NCBI GenBank assembly: GCA_025642075.2 | Contig: JAODUO010001368.1 | Coordinates: 113,501-177,500 of the forward strand | DNA from: Ridgeia piscesae | Lineage: Eukaryota > Annelida > Polychaeta > Sabellida > Siboglinidae | Length of the DNA: 64,000 bases | Direction: 5' to 3' | Notes under the pieces: generated by a model | Database searches by the model: none | What the model was told of the DNA's origin: nothing | The model's input: the letters and a program-made list of their open reading frames with translations, nothing else | Program-made: the position numbers and the translations under genes | In this document: one piece after another, positions 1-12,360 of the stretch | How positions within the stretch are numbered: position 1 is the first letter of the stretch | Layout: each line of letters begins with the position of its first letter

Positions 1-699
1 TTGAACACGACACGTCTCATGGGTGATAATATGTCATCGGCGGAGGGACCGTGGCCTTGGATTATCGTTGGCACTTCTTCGTAAATTCAGTAACCGCTCA
101 TAGTGACATAGACATTTATTTCCATCGATGTAAATGTAGACTATGTCAGAGTAATGTGACATTGATTAATACAGCTAGTAAAACTTATGATCAGTGTGTT
201 CAGATATATGCTAAAAAACAATGAAAATTTTATGATGCTGAAAACTATAAATTCAGTCAGTATTTATTTAAACATTAAGTTTTTACAAAGTTTTGTTAGT
301 TGCATTTTTCTGTTAGTTTCCAATTATGAGATACACATCTGACTATATTTATCATAATTTTATCAAGTTTCTGCATGCACTTTGACACCCACTTTCAAAA
401 TTAGTTTCACCTTCGAGTAGCAGTATTTATGAATGTTATGGCTGGTGGAATTCAATGATTGTTTGAAATCCATGGACAGTTGCTGCATGCATGTTTTAAA
501 CTAAATCTTCATTTAAACTTCTCATTTTATCTGCAACAAGTTGTGTTTATTTTGATGTTTTATTAGCTTTTTAGATGTGACGTCGGATCTATTGTCACCT
601 GTAAGTGATAATTGAAAAAAGATAAGTTTTATTCTAGATAATTATATAGTGAAAATTCATACACTTGATTGATATTGTCTGCTGCATTCTCACAATATG

Positions 700-765
700 G
701 CTGTGTTTCTCAATTTCTGGTAATCTCATATGAATAACCAGAGGAAATGCCAATTAGGTGATGAT
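700..765 (+). repeat. Dispersed repeat fragment, copy 1
   Basis: About 45 bases around 720-765 (TCTCATATGAATAACCAGAG and following) closely match 2465-2520. The pair are copies of one dispersed element, probably the 3' end of a LINE. Confidence 0.45.
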
Positions 766-1854
766 GGAATGAATTATTTCACATTCCTTTGTTGTTGGTT
801 ACAGAAAACAGTGATTGTGGCACACACACACACGCATGTGCATACGCTGCAATTGTTGAGGAAGAAGATACGACAATGTATCTGGAGCAAAGTTCAGCAG
901 CATTCAATGCGCTGCCTGAAGTCAGTCATCACAGCACGGCACTTTCTGGGAGCCTAGCTCACTAACTCACTAAATTCTGTCATACTGGCCAGTGGAGGTG
1001 TATCAGAGTTACCTGCCCCAAGAGACAGCACTTCTATGAAGGTATGACAGCAGTCGTAACTACAAGGGGACTTTTGCGACAAGAGGACTTTTGCGATAAG
1101 TTGCATTTGAATCATTGCTTGTACAGTTCTCTTCACATTGCCCCTAGCTGTATAAAGTAGCACACAGTAATTGCAGTATTGCTTCATATTTCTAAGATAA
1201 TACAGGTATGGCATTTGAATAAACTCCTAGTAACTGTGTCAGGGGGACAAAACACAGCTGTAAACACTTATGAATACAACTACTTGTGTAATTAATAACT
1301 TCTCGGTTTTTGATAAAATAAAATAAATAACACGTCATTATCACTGAATGTATTAAAATATAATATAAAAATACACAAAAATACAGTCACTGTATATACA
1401 TGGTACAAAGTGAAACAGTAAGATTAGAACAACAAGTGATAATTGGGAGTGGAATGTGATAGTGGAATTCCTGGTCAATGTGTTGTTATTTAACTAATGG
1501 TTACTAATTTAGCTAATGTTTGGTTACTAAAACAATGACTTCTTACATGATTATCAAATGAAATTAAAAAAAATTGTACATGTTTATAATCATGTAGAAA
1601 ACGTTTCAAAGTTGTCTAAATACTAATCAGTTAATGCAAGCACTATATTCATTGTAGGAATGAAATCACGATTGATGATATCTGCTGTTGCGGGGAATTA
1701 TCGGCCACGTCTTGTCCCATGCATCCTTGTTAACACAGGTCATCTTCGAAAAACAATGATTAAACTGGAGGTTGCGCAACAGAACACAAGTCCGACATAA
1801 CCGTCTACCCATGCTGATGACCCACATAATCCATGTGGTGATGGGAAAAAGTTA

Positions 1855-1963
1855 CACTGCCACTAATCACTGTACCAACAGGGGTTGCTTGATCGGGGCA
1901 AATGTGCCAAAACCGAGTAAGGAAGATATGCGGGCTGCATGGCTCAATCGTTTTGTACATTAG
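1855..1963 (+). other. Short Cys-containing ORF fragment, possible THAP-like relic
   Basis: The frame reads NHCTNRGCLIGANVPKPSKE and continues with a basic, Trp-containing segment (MRAAWLNRF) before a stop. The spacing of Cys pair, Pro and Trp is loosely like the start of THAP zinc fingers found in transposases and host genes. No complete domain and no splice signals are evident. Confidence 0.2.
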
Positions 1964-2441
1964 TCAAGTCTTCGAGAGCAAAGTGATATCCCTCGTGCTG
2001 CTCTCCAAGCGAAGACAGGGAACGTTGTCCTGATTAGGTGGCTGATGCATGCTGGCAGTACTTGATGAACACTCCGGCCCAACTTGCTGTGAACCCACCA
2101 GTAAACATGAGCAACCTGAAATAAACGTGTTCAGATAAATATACATATGACATTGTAAATAAGATGTAAATTAATCAATGATCCTTTTAACTTAAAATAT
2201 ATCATTAAAGACATGTGGTGCTTTTTAAGAAAACAAATTGTGGCAATATTATAGCATATTGCATCTAATGTTGACAATATGCACTTTTAAATTGTGTGGC
2301 ATTAGAAACCATTGAGGGTCTATTTCTATAATTTGGAATAAAATGAATTAGGGTATTGCTAGTAAGCTCAAGAAATGTTTATTAATTTGATTGAACCATT
2401 CTGAAAGCTATCAAACATAAACATCTTGTCTAAAACCTCTA

Positions 2442-2600
2442 ATGACAATTCCAGTCCCTGCATTCACATATTTGGGTTGTCATCTCATAATGGATAACCA
2501 GAGAAAATATCAATTAGATTATTATTGTGAAAAGACTAGGCACTATAATTTACTCTATGATCCATTCTATACTTTGGGCAGTAGTAGGAACTATGCACTA
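2442..2600 (+). pseudogene. Relic of a LINE reverse transcriptase C-terminal segment
   Basis: The frame reads VPAFTYLGCHLIMDNQRKYQ, which resembles the F-x-YLG-x-x-I/L-x-x-(D/N) block just after the catalytic core of RTE-like non-LTR reverse transcriptases. A diverged copy of the same bases lies near 720. Only this block is recognisable, so the call rests on a short motif. Confidence 0.3.
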
Positions 2601-4980
2601 TGTTCACAAATATACCTGCCATTTTCACTACATAAAATTATAATGGTTCCATGTGTTGTATCTATAAGTAATGATAACTATTTTTTATATATTTATAGTG
2701 CTACTTTGTTTAATGTTGTATTGTTGCTTCTTATTTGATGCATTAACGTTTATTGCAACACAATTATATAAAATGTATGCACAGTGTACTTACTTGTGTG
2801 TTGATGGATCTAGTTGCCAGTTATCTATCTGTATATGGTTCAGTGCAACCAATACATTCCGAAGCACCAGTTTCTCGAAGCAGAGAATTTCAAATCTGAC
2901 TTTTCGTAATACACAGCAGTCCACCTGTAATAAAAAATCGAACATTAAGAAATGTTTTATATGAATCATTGCAAACATGGATTATTATTCTGAATGAACA
3001 TAATTTCACAAAGCATGAATTCTGACACATTTCCTGTATTCATCTCGTCACTAATATCTCTGGGTTCTTTGAAACAAACTCATTATCTATGTTTATATAT
3101 GAATCCATAAGACACATGCAAAATGATGAGAAGATAACCCTACAGTTTATGTTCAAATAAAATAATCGTAACTGCCTGCCATTGCTGTGTAGGCGGTGCA
3201 TTTAGATCATGATATATGAATCAATATAGCTGCTATTATTACAAATGTGATGGGTGTCCACACCTGGGGGATGCAAAAAAACAGCAAGGTATTGACTATT
3301 CATTTGTATGAATTTTTTCCACAATAGACACACCTGCACAATTGTGGGACCTGATTCATTTAATTTCATTGGAGCTATTCAATACAATTTATGTTAAATG
3401 ATAAACCCCACCAAATCTTAACAAATGTGTTATTACCATAAAACGTAATAAGTGACACATACTTAGTCTAATACTTGAATGCGGCAAGCCTGAGGTCACT
3501 GAGGTGACCCGGCTGGCCCAAGCTAAGCGATCATATTTCGCTTGTCATAATAATACGATCATTACGCAGTCCGGACCTCGGGATAATAATATTTAAGCAA
3601 TAACAATAATAGACAACTTAATATTTACCTTCATCAATATGCTCCGTGCGTTGCCGAGTTGCAGCCATTTCATGACTGCAGACAAACTTGTCACCGCATC
3701 AACAAATTAGTTCGGCACCGCCACCAGTTGACACCGTCTCTGCTAGTTTTGTTTTTGTACGTTCAGCTTCCCGTGTGTCTTTCTTTTCGTGGTCACTCGC
3801 CTCTAGTGTATCTTCCAATACGAGCCTTTGTCTTTGCGGTTGGAATCTATGTCCAGATACTTCTGCATCCGTTAAATGATCCGATTTAGATAATCCATAA
3901 CAAACACGCCATTTTTATTTTTCTCTGCGCACAGCGCCTCCAGACGGATTATGAATAACTAATCTGTGGAGAAGCCTCAGCTTACTGACGTTATTCTTCG
4001 TCGACAATGGCGTAGCTCATAGTATTTCGATGGCTGGGTGTTCAAAAATATTTTTCAGGTAAACGGCTGGCGTTACAAAATTGAGTATATGTGGAAATTG
4101 TTACTTTATATTAACTCTATTAGGTGTACGCCACGAAACCGTTGCCTTTTTTTGCCCTTTAACTATTTGCAGACAGGATTTGTAATCATTACTTAATTGT
4201 CACAGGATTATGCCAGTCGATCTCAATACGTTGGAGGTAATTAACCAGTAAACAAACAGTACATATTTAACTGTAATGTAACGCCTATACGAGGAATGTT
4301 GTCTTCATTATAACTATCCGTAGAAAGAATAGTGCTAATAAATGTGTAGTATCCTATGCGACGCTGGGCTAGTATTCTCGAACGACTTATGAATTTGCAC
4401 CATTTTATGGAAAAAAAATGACGTTGAAAATTCGTAAGTTATTATTTTTCGTAAATGCTATTCCCGAAACAGTTACGATAAAAATATTCGTAAATATGGC
4501 GTATATTTCGTAACTTACGATAACGCAAATAGTAGGTCTCGTAACGTTTGTGTAAGTGTTCATTCAGACATAGATTTCTCGGTTATTTTGGCATTGCGTA
4601 CATTAATTTAATACATATGATGTGCTTCATTGACACTAATATATGTTTGTCTATTTGTATTGGCCGTTGTAATTGCATAAATATCGTCTTGGAAAGCAGA
4701 TTCCGTATGTACGCGTTAAGCCAATACAAAATGTCATCAGTCATTAAACAGGACAAATTAGTAATTCACCGCATTAATTGAATAATATGCAGACTGCATG
4801 CTTTACATTTTTTTTGTAGACACGTTTATCTACTCATGATCTTTTCTGTTTAAAACTACTACTGTATTTGCAACCGTGAATGCAATACGGCACGGACATC
4901 TACGTATATCCTCCAACATAACTATACTATTTCTTCATGCCAAATTAAAACATCATGGATATAATTAACCTATAAATAGC

Positions 4981-5180
4981 ATTGTTCCCCTGCTGTATGA
5001 TTAGCGAGGCGGGCCACCTGTCCGTGTTTCTATTTCAAACATAGTGCTACAAACACGGTCATGTGGTACCCAGCCTGACATTCCTTTCCTCATTGTGTGT
5101 TAGGAAATAGGTTAAAGCGCATTTCATAATGCACCATTTTGAAGCTATTAAAAATAGTTCAGGGAGGTATGCTTCCACAG
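4981..5180. repeat. Dispersed repeat, copy 1 (paired with 17000-17215)
   Basis: Phrases such as CCCCTGCTGTATGATTAGCG and the later GCACCATTTTGAAG block recur in order and at similar spacing at 17000-17215 (CCCCTGCTATATGATCAGTG, GCACCATTTTAAAG). This is a dispersed element of about 200 bp. Here the 25-bp minisatellite begins about 45 bp after its end. Confidence 0.6.
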
Positions 5181-5223
5181 CAGTGTGTTGTGCCTTCAGC
5201 GCTTCCTCTGCTTACCCTATCAG

Positions 5224-5443
5224 CTCGTCCGTCGTCTTACCCTACCACCTCGTCCGTCGTCTTACCCTACCACCTCGTCCGTCGTCTTACCCTACCACCT
5301 CGCCCGTCGTCTTACCCTACCACCTCGTCCGTCGTCTTACCCCACCACCTCGTCCATCGTCTTACCCTACCACCTCGTCCATCGTCTTACCCTACCACCT
5401 CGTCCGTCGTCTTACCCTACCACCTCGTCCGTCGTCTTACCCA
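5224..5443. repeat. 25-bp minisatellite, about 9 copies
   Basis: Tandem copies of a 25-bp unit (CTCGTCCGTCGTCTTACCCT plus ACCAC) start at 5224, 5249, 5274, 5299, 5324, 5349, 5374, 5399 and 5424. Single changes mark units (CGCCC in the fourth, CCATC in the sixth and seventh). Because 25 is not a multiple of 3, all three frames stay open and give spurious Ser/Pro/Tyr-rich ORFs. Confidence 0.95.
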
Positions 5444-6026
5444 GGGGAAACACTGTGAATGAGTGGATGGTTGACAATGGTAGTATACGAATCATTCCCA
5501 GTGCATAACAAAATAGATTTCACGTCATCTGACACGATCTTGTTTTTTGATAGCGAGGAGGTATACACTAAATGACATACAGGACTAGCACATTTAGAGT
5601 GCACTCATAGTTGTGCCAACAATCTTTATTGATTGCATATTTTACTTAAACATAATATATTAAGACATTGGCGGGACTACAATTATGCAAATACACCTAC
5701 ATTTCTGTTAACAAATGAGAAAGATGTGTGATGTAGTTAGTATATGTGAGTATTCATTAAGTAAACCCCAGCTATACCACAACATACACCGAATACCCTA
5801 CTACTTCTTCTTCTAAGGTCCAAATAATGTATTTCTCACCAAAATTACTCAAATATATCTTTTGACCTTATTTTTTTACAGATCAGCATTTTAAATTATG
5901 ATCAACATAAAATGACATACTGCTTTTACAAGTACATGTTAGAATATCACATAATATATTGATATAATTTTACATATGATTGAGATGCGTCCTAGAAATT
6001 AAGATATTGTTTCTTCAAAAATATGT

Positions 6027-6150
6027 ACCGTGTGCGTGTGCGTGTGCGTGTGCGTGTGCGTGTGCGTGTGCGTGTGCGTGTGCGTGTGCGTGTGCGTGTG
6101 CGTGTGCGTGTGCGTGTGCGTGTGCGTGCGTGCGTGCGTGTGTGTGTATT
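6027..6150. repeat. (GTGTGC)n microsatellite
   Basis: Roughly 19 uninterrupted GTGTGC hexamers followed by GTGC and GT repeats. Alternating purine-pyrimidine sequence of this kind can adopt Z-DNA. ORFs in all frames across it are artefacts. Confidence 0.97.
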
Positions 6151-6639
6151 TCCAAGAACATTGCAAATATATGCGGTACATCCTATTGCAGGTTGTGGAA
6201 AACCAAGTGGATGCAATATAACGTTGGTGTCATTGCAGCACAGCCACATGGTGCAGCACAGGTTGCGCATTATATGATAGCTGAGAAACAATCATATATG
6301 TGATTTAGACGATCCATCTAATTGATGGGCAACATCTATACTACCTAGTAGTTATGACTAATTTAAATCCTAATAATAAAGATGCGATTTGCCATCAATC
6401 ACACAGAGAGGCACATATAGACAAAACATTAGATCCATATGAAAACTGCACATGGTAAGCAATGTTCAAGTTGTAAATAGATGTAACATGTAACAGCTTG
6501 TTTATGTTTACATTTTGGGTGTAGAACATTTTCAGATGTGGATACACATATTAAATGGTCACTCCTTAGTAAATATTTCTAAGAAACGGTTTTCATTATT
6601 GATATACCATCAATACTTGTACTGAGTTGTTGAGCGCAT

Positions 6640-6832
6640 AAGAAGTCATCATCATCATTATTAGTATAGATGGACCACGGGATGTCTCTGTTGAAACTAA
6701 GGCAAGACAATATGATATATTTATCTTTCGACCGTCATTATGACTGCCCTTGACGCAGCAGCACCATATTCGAACCCGGGATTTCTTAGTCGAGAGTCCG
6801 AAGCTTTACGCACTGCTCCACTGCACTCTAAT
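6640..6832 (-). mobile_element. tRNA-derived SINE
   Basis: On the minus strand a Pol III A box (TGGAGCAGTGCG, 6809-6820) is followed about 35 bases later by a B box (GGGTTCGAATA, 6767-6777). Between them lies a tRNA-like segment (CTTCGGACTCTCGACTAAGA). The body runs on to a 3' end of short ATG/GAT repeats (6645-6662), as in SINEs with microsatellite tails. No folded, complete tRNA is present, so this is a SINE rather than a working tRNA gene. Confidence 0.65.
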
Positions 6833-6839
6833 ATATCTT

Positions 6840-9220
6840 CATGGGCAACGCAAATCCGTCAACTGAGGTAATGTCGCTCGCCGCTTGTTGTATATCATTT
6901 ACTACGTTTGCAAGGGTATGTGCAATAGTCAAACCGGAACCGGGACATAATACTTTCAAACCAAAACTTACTTTCCACACCATATTCAAGCGTCGTGGGT
7001 CGCTGCTGCTGATAACTGCAGTACCAGCATGTACTGCCCTTGACACATCCACTGATCTCTATGTAACTGGATTGCTAAAGCCGCATTCGTGTGTTTGACG
7101 CCACTTGACGCCACAGCCGCTATGTTGGTGTATGCCACGTCTCTTAGGCGCTTCTAAGCGTTGTTTGTGTGTGTCATATCGATGTGTTCATATAGTCGCC
7201 GTTAATGGTATGTTGTTGCAACGGATGCTCAAATCGACAATCAGCAAAACTACGCATAGAGCGTGGGATCTCGCTTCACAGAGTATCGCTTGAAAAGCAG
7301 AAACAGAGATAATCATGCATATGGTTGACCGTTTTTTATCGTAGAGAGGGAAATTTAGAGATGGGTAGAGTATTTTTGATGGAACTAGTAATGATTTTTC
7401 CAATGAGGAGAGAGGGAAGAGATTGCTCACCAATGGACAGTTTCCTTAGTAACTTCCGGAAGGTTATCCGGTACAGATTCTTCTGCGATCTCTCTTTTCG
7501 TTGAGTTTGTCCGACGCTTGTACGCCACCACCGAACTCTACTTTTTAATATGTTTTATCACCACTTCAACCGCAGCCTCCAAATTGTCATCTTCATTGTC
7601 TTCCTTGATCATTTTGGGGTGGCAATAGCACTGTCACAGAAGAAGACTACCAATGTGTTGTGCCATTAGCCACGTGCTCATGGCACAACCAGATCCTCCA
7701 TATTCTTGTAAATCAAGTTGAATAATGTGAGTTATCTCATCTGCTTCCCACCGAGTTCCAGAAACCGCTCCACCAGCCTGACAGAGTCTAATTCTGAGAG
7801 AACTGACCTTGCAACTCTTTCATAACCGACTATAGAGGACTTCGAGCTTTGCCGTTTGGTGTATCTTTCTTGGTGTAACCTGTGAGAGATCGTCCGCTGA
7901 AGAACCCTCCATAACAATCTTTATGATAACACGCGTCGGAGGCGTGAAGATCAGCTGTTCTGACTGTGAGACAAGCCAAGCGCTCAATTACATTATCAGC
8001 ACACTACTCTACCATTTTCATCACATATATCCTTGATTCTCTTCTCTATATCATATGTCTTCAATGTGTCATCTTCATTGTTATGTTTCTCTTCAATATC
8101 CTTCAAGAAATAGGCTGGAATCCACCGATTTTTTTTCGGGGGGGATCTTAGTCAACATATATATGGACCACAACAATAGTAAGCACTAGCGAAGCCAATC
8201 AAAAGGAGACCCAACACTCAATCACGTTCTCTTATCAGGTAGACTTGGTGGACTTGATGCAGCTCGTTTCTGGGGTTTTTTCTGCTGAGCCGTTGTTAGA
8301 TTCTTTGTCACACAAGATTTATGCTATTTCCCTTGATACGCAGCCGCGCCTGCGTACGCTGTTTGTTACGATTACAAAATAACCGTTTTCTCTATAGGTA
8401 GCATTTTGCTTATCTATCTTGATATTCCATGAACATAATATCATTACGTAAAAATTTCTTAATTATATCATATTCATATTTACTGACATAATTATTTGCA
8501 TCAGAATTTGCATCAACATTAGATGTGTGGATGTTGTCGTCTTCAATTAATAGTAGACAACAGTGACAGGAATACCGACAGTTAACGTAACAACCTAATC
8601 TACTTGAATATGAGGATGTTTGCTTGGCATTTAGACAGCCGCGCACGAGTATCTCTTTCTTATATGTTGTATTGTTAAAGTGCCTCCAACGTTATTTAAG
8701 TTGGCTGGTGGTTCCTGATTTTAAGATCTGATATTTTCTGTAAACTACATACTTAGTTAATGTAGAATGAACATTGCATGCACTGGACCTTTATGTGGTC
8801 AACCATACATGCATTTACATAACTCAATTAAGAATAATTGCAAATATCACCTTTGAACCTAATGTTAGTAATGTATACATTACCTTGAACATGACCTTTG
8901 ACCTTTTATTGATCTCAGATTGCCAAAATTGCCATAAAATGGTTTGCTCACAATAAGTTTACATAAAAAGTGTTATTACTCCAATGGCGAGAAAAAACCT
9001 TTATCAGTCGGTTTTTAATAAACCAAGATGTTGTTAATGTAATGTCATCAAGCAAGTCAATGTATACAACATTACTGTAAATAATGTTACTTTACAGTTA
9101 TGGTTTAGGTTTCCAATTGTGACCAAATAAAAAATTATTATTGTGTAGCCAGACAGTTTGGCATATTAATATTGTGGTTCATGCATAATTCACCATTCTT
9201 CGTGCCCCTTTTGAATTTAA
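6840..9220. other. No supported gene; mixed single-copy-looking DNA
   Basis: Open frames of 60-85 codons occur on both strands (for example 7732-7917 minus) but none shows a recognisable domain, codon bias or splice pattern. I see nothing assignable. Confidence 0.5.
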
Positions 9221-9222
9221 CA

Positions 9223-9225
<3 letters not shown>

Positions 9226-9287
<62 letters not shown>
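9226..9287. repeat. (AT)n dinucleotide tract
   Basis: About 30 consecutive TA units. Confidence 0.97.
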
Positions 9288-9289
<2 letters not shown>

Positions 9290-10044
9290 TGATTGTCCAT
9301 GTATATGTCATGTGTTGTAGATTTACAAGATGATCTACAATAAGCCCAAGTACAGTTTCATCTTGTCAAACACAAAAGGATAGGCGGCCAACACTTGAAA
9401 CACTGTCAACCAATACTCTATGGCGAATCATATTTGGAGAAATTTGATTCGAAGTTGGCATAGATCATTACATTTCTTTGTTTTTAATTTATGCAACTTA
9501 TTGGCTAATACAAATATGTAGTTAAAAATGTATCGGTTTTTTCTAACGTGTATTTAATTATGTATGAGGTCGTAAAGAAACCTTGGCAAGCAGAGCAGTT
9601 GTGTGCAGCAGACATTTTTTTTGCAGACAGCGTTTCCCATTTGTTTATTACACTTACACATTTCACACAAAATGTTTCAATGTATTTGTACTAAATTGAT
9701 GAAATAATTGTTATTTATATTTAACACGAAATGTGTATATAGATACATACATGACGAGCAGCTGTCTCCGCAGCATACTGTTAGATTCATATCTTCACAT
9801 GTTTCACTACGTTACTATACACAGCGAAATACAAACAAGAACATAATTTAACAATTAAAAACGAATAGCAAGTACACGCTAATCTTACTGTGTTTCGATG
9901 GGTATGATTCTCTCACAAACTTGTAATTGTATATCCTTTTTAAATAAATGCAATGTATACACGCAACAATTTATTATAGCTAATGGATATTCACGTTGCC
10001 AGGGAGCCATGGTCATGCTGGTTAATAATATTATATATTAAGAA

Positions 10045-10120
10045 CACACACACGCACACGCACACGCACACGCACACGCACACGCACACGCACACGCACA
10101 CGCACACGCACACGCACACA
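10045..10120. repeat. (CACACG)n microsatellite
   Basis: About 12 CACACG hexamers: the same repeat family as 6027-6150 on the opposite strand. It lies about 40 bp upstream of the long-TIR element. Confidence 0.97.
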
Positions 10121-10161
10121 GTAGGTTAAGCTGATGTATGCTTAGGCTATGACACAGCATA

Positions 10162-10652
10162 ATAGGCCGGGAGCCAGGTCCGGGTCTCAGGATGTTTTTT
10201 TCACTGTCATTTCCTGTTAACCTATGCCGTGGGCCATCGCAAGTTTGTAATGACCACTCCCAACTCGGGGCTTTTTGCCCTCAGGGGGGCCAAAAAACCT
10301 TTTCGGGCCTACAATTAGGTATATTCAAATGTTGTGTCATAGTGGCGTCAGAAATAGACATAGAAACACCATATTTGGCAGAAAGCATCTTCAGATAGTA
10401 GGGAAAGCTACCATGTATGATTTAAGGGCTTTCCACAAACCAATTCCATAATTTGAACCATTGCGTCCCAAAAATGATGAAAAATGTTCCTCCGCGTGAC
10501 ACGTTCCTGTCAGAAATTAATATTTACAAGCCTTTCGAAATGAACGACATAGATTCTTTTCCAAACGGGAAACTTCCCAATGCCATAAACTTCTGTTTGA
10601 TACCAAGATGACCTCTTTATCTTTAAAATTGTGCCCGCTGTGGGTGAAAAGC
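10162..10652 (+). repeat. Left terminal inverted repeat of the 2.2-kb element
   Basis: Inverted copy of 11858-12360. A short frame in this arm (SLSFPVNLCR, EIDIET, LAESIF) is kept nearly intact in the other arm too, which simply reflects sequence identity of the arms. Confidence 0.85.
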
Positions 10653-11135
10653 TTAACGTACCCCCTAAATCACTGACATTTCAGTTATCGGATCTAATGT
10701 GCTACCATCTTTAATTTTTGGACAATAACCTTGATCTTTAGGTTGATTTAATGTTTATCACTGTTGTTCAAGTTTACAGTGCATATTTGAATTCTATATT
10801 AAGTCAAGGTTAACGATAAAGGTTCCAGGCCAATTGATTTTACCCCCACGCAGGACTGCGTGGGCGCAGAAATCAAGCTATGCTTGACCATGAGGCATGT
10901 AGTACCTCGTTTTGAAGCCCTGCACATCTAGATGTCGATTCTAGACTTTGTATCGTCATATAATCAAGAATGTGTATGTGTGATTGAGTATGTACGTAGT
11001 TAATAATGCGCGTATTGTAATATTCGTTTATCTGATAAAGCCAAATGATACGGAAAAGAGAGCCTTCGAATGACTTTCCATATATTATTTTATTGTACAG
11101 TATACTACAGGTTTGCGTAAAAGCAGAAGAATGCA

Positions 11136-11854
11136 GGCAGACTAACTATAGTTGTATGCAACCATGGTACATACTTGAACGGTGTTGGCAAAATATACTG
11201 CCTGGGTAGTATATGGACCGAAGTGGCCTTGGAAGCGAAACTAATCACTATAGGCTCAATGTCTGGGGTCATCGAAAGGAAGAATTGGGATAGGGCTATG
11301 AACACACTCAAGTCCATGCTGGAGGCCCTGGAGAGACTCCTTTACGACAAATACATTGAAACTCATGAACCACTCTCTCCTCAAGGCACTGCCTCTCTCG
11401 ATAAACTGAGCCCGAGAGAGTCTTCTCTCGCAGAAGTTCTGTCAGGTCAGCCGATGTGACTGGTCATATAGCCAAATACAAGACTTTCAGAGAAACAGTG
11501 AGAACTGGGAGAAACTGGGCGCTTCTGGCTCGAATACATGGATTGCATTTGGCTCGTCTTGCCATTGAACAACGCAATCAATACGAATGACTACGACAGG
11601 TACAAGTCTGCCATAAGCCGCATGTCAGACCTATTTTCTGCGCAAATCAGCAGAATTACGCTCGATTTCTCACTTATTACGGCCACTTTCTAGAACACAT
11701 TGAGAAAACGCACCCTGGTTCAGAGAAACTACTACGTGCTGGGGCTATCAGTGTTGCCAGATCGCAGACTCCAGGCAACCGCTGCCACACTGACAAAACA
11801 ATAGAAGAGACAGCTATGAAGTGGCTCAAGTCTAAATCAGGTTCTGGTACTTAG
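11136..11854 (+). pseudogene. Broken ORF inside the long-TIR element, family unknown
   Basis: Two stretches can be read as one broken protein. The first (11136-11459) contains HGTYLNGVGKIYCLGSIWTE and a helical segment. The second, in other frames up to 11854, contains NWALLARIHGLHLARLAIEQ, NYARFLTYYGHFLEHIEKTH, GAISVARSQTPGNRC and DKTIEETAMKWLKSK. The order 'Tyr-Ala-Arg ... His-Pro-Gly ... Val-Ala-Arg-Ser ... Asp-Lys-Thr-x-Glu-Glu-Thr' feels like a widespread uncharacterised invertebrate family linked to mobile DNA, but I cannot name it. Frameshifts and a stop show it is inactive here. Confidence 0.5.
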
Positions 11855-11857
11855 TCT

Positions 11858-12360
11858 GCTTTTCACCCACAGCGGGCACAGTTTTCAAGATACATAGGTC
11901 ATCTTGGTACCAAATAGAAGCTTATGGCCTTGGGAAGTTTTCTATTTGGAAAAGTGTCTATGTCGTTCATTTCGAAAGGCTTGTAATTATTAATTTCTTA
12001 CATGAACGTGTTACGCGGAGGACGATGTTTCATCATTTATGGGACGCAATGGCTCAAATTATGGAATTGGTTTGCGGAACGCCCCTAAGTCATACACGGT
12101 AGCCGTCCCTACTATCTGAAGATGCTTTCTGCCAAAAATTGTGTTTCTATGTCTATTTCTGACGTCACGGTGACACAATATTTGAATATACCTAATTTTA
12201 GGCCCGAAAGGGGGGTTTTGGCCCCCTGAGGGCAAAATGCCCCGAGTTGGGAATGGTCATTACAAACTTGCGATTCCACACGGCATAGGTTAACAGGAAA
12301 TGATAGTGAAACAAACTTAGCAGAAAACATCCTGAGACCTGAACCTAGCTCCCGGCCTAT
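11858..12360 (-). repeat. Right terminal inverted repeat of the 2.2-kb element
   Basis: Inverted copy of 10162-10652, slightly longer because of small indels. Confidence 0.85.

Larger units (their letters stand above)
1..4980. other. Gene-poor AT-rich stretch with repeat relics
   Basis: No exon here can be supported. It holds two related fragments (about 700-760 and 2450-2530), the second reading like the end of a LINE reverse transcriptase, a Cys-containing fragment near 1860-1960, and otherwise AT-rich DNA. The first 84 bases read open as a peptide containing PWPWIIVGT before a stop, too little to assign. Confidence 0.5.
10162..12360. mobile_element. 2.2-kb DNA element with ~0.5-kb terminal inverted repeats
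   Basis: The left arm (10162-10652) and right arm (11858-12360) are inverted copies. Both outer ends read ATAGGCCGGGAGC. The inner ends pair as GCCCGCTGTGGGTGAAAAGC with GCTTTTCACCCACAGCGGGC. Many long blocks in between match with scattered substitutions. The 1.2-kb centre holds a broken plus-strand ORF. No clear target-site duplication was found. The arms are far longer than in most mariner, hAT or Harbinger elements, and I cannot place it in a superfamily. Confidence 0.85.

Noticed and set aside
1..84. Opening frame with PWPWIIVGT as a possible serine-protease fragment
   Set aside because: Too short and lacks any catalytic motif; a stop follows directly.
5129..5508. Three overlapping ~107-codon ORFs, and the idea of a CRISPR-like array
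   Set aside because: 25-bp direct repeats are head-to-tail with no spacers, a eukaryotic minisatellite; frames are open only because the unit lacks stops.
5980..6303. Overlapping ORFs on both strands with Arg-Val, Cys-Val and Thr-His repeats
   Set aside because: Pure translation of the GTGTGC microsatellite; no codon bias or domain.
11105..11317. Minus-strand ORF of 70 codons inside the long-TIR element
   Set aside because: Antisense of the more protein-like plus-strand reading with recognisable charged and helical pattern.
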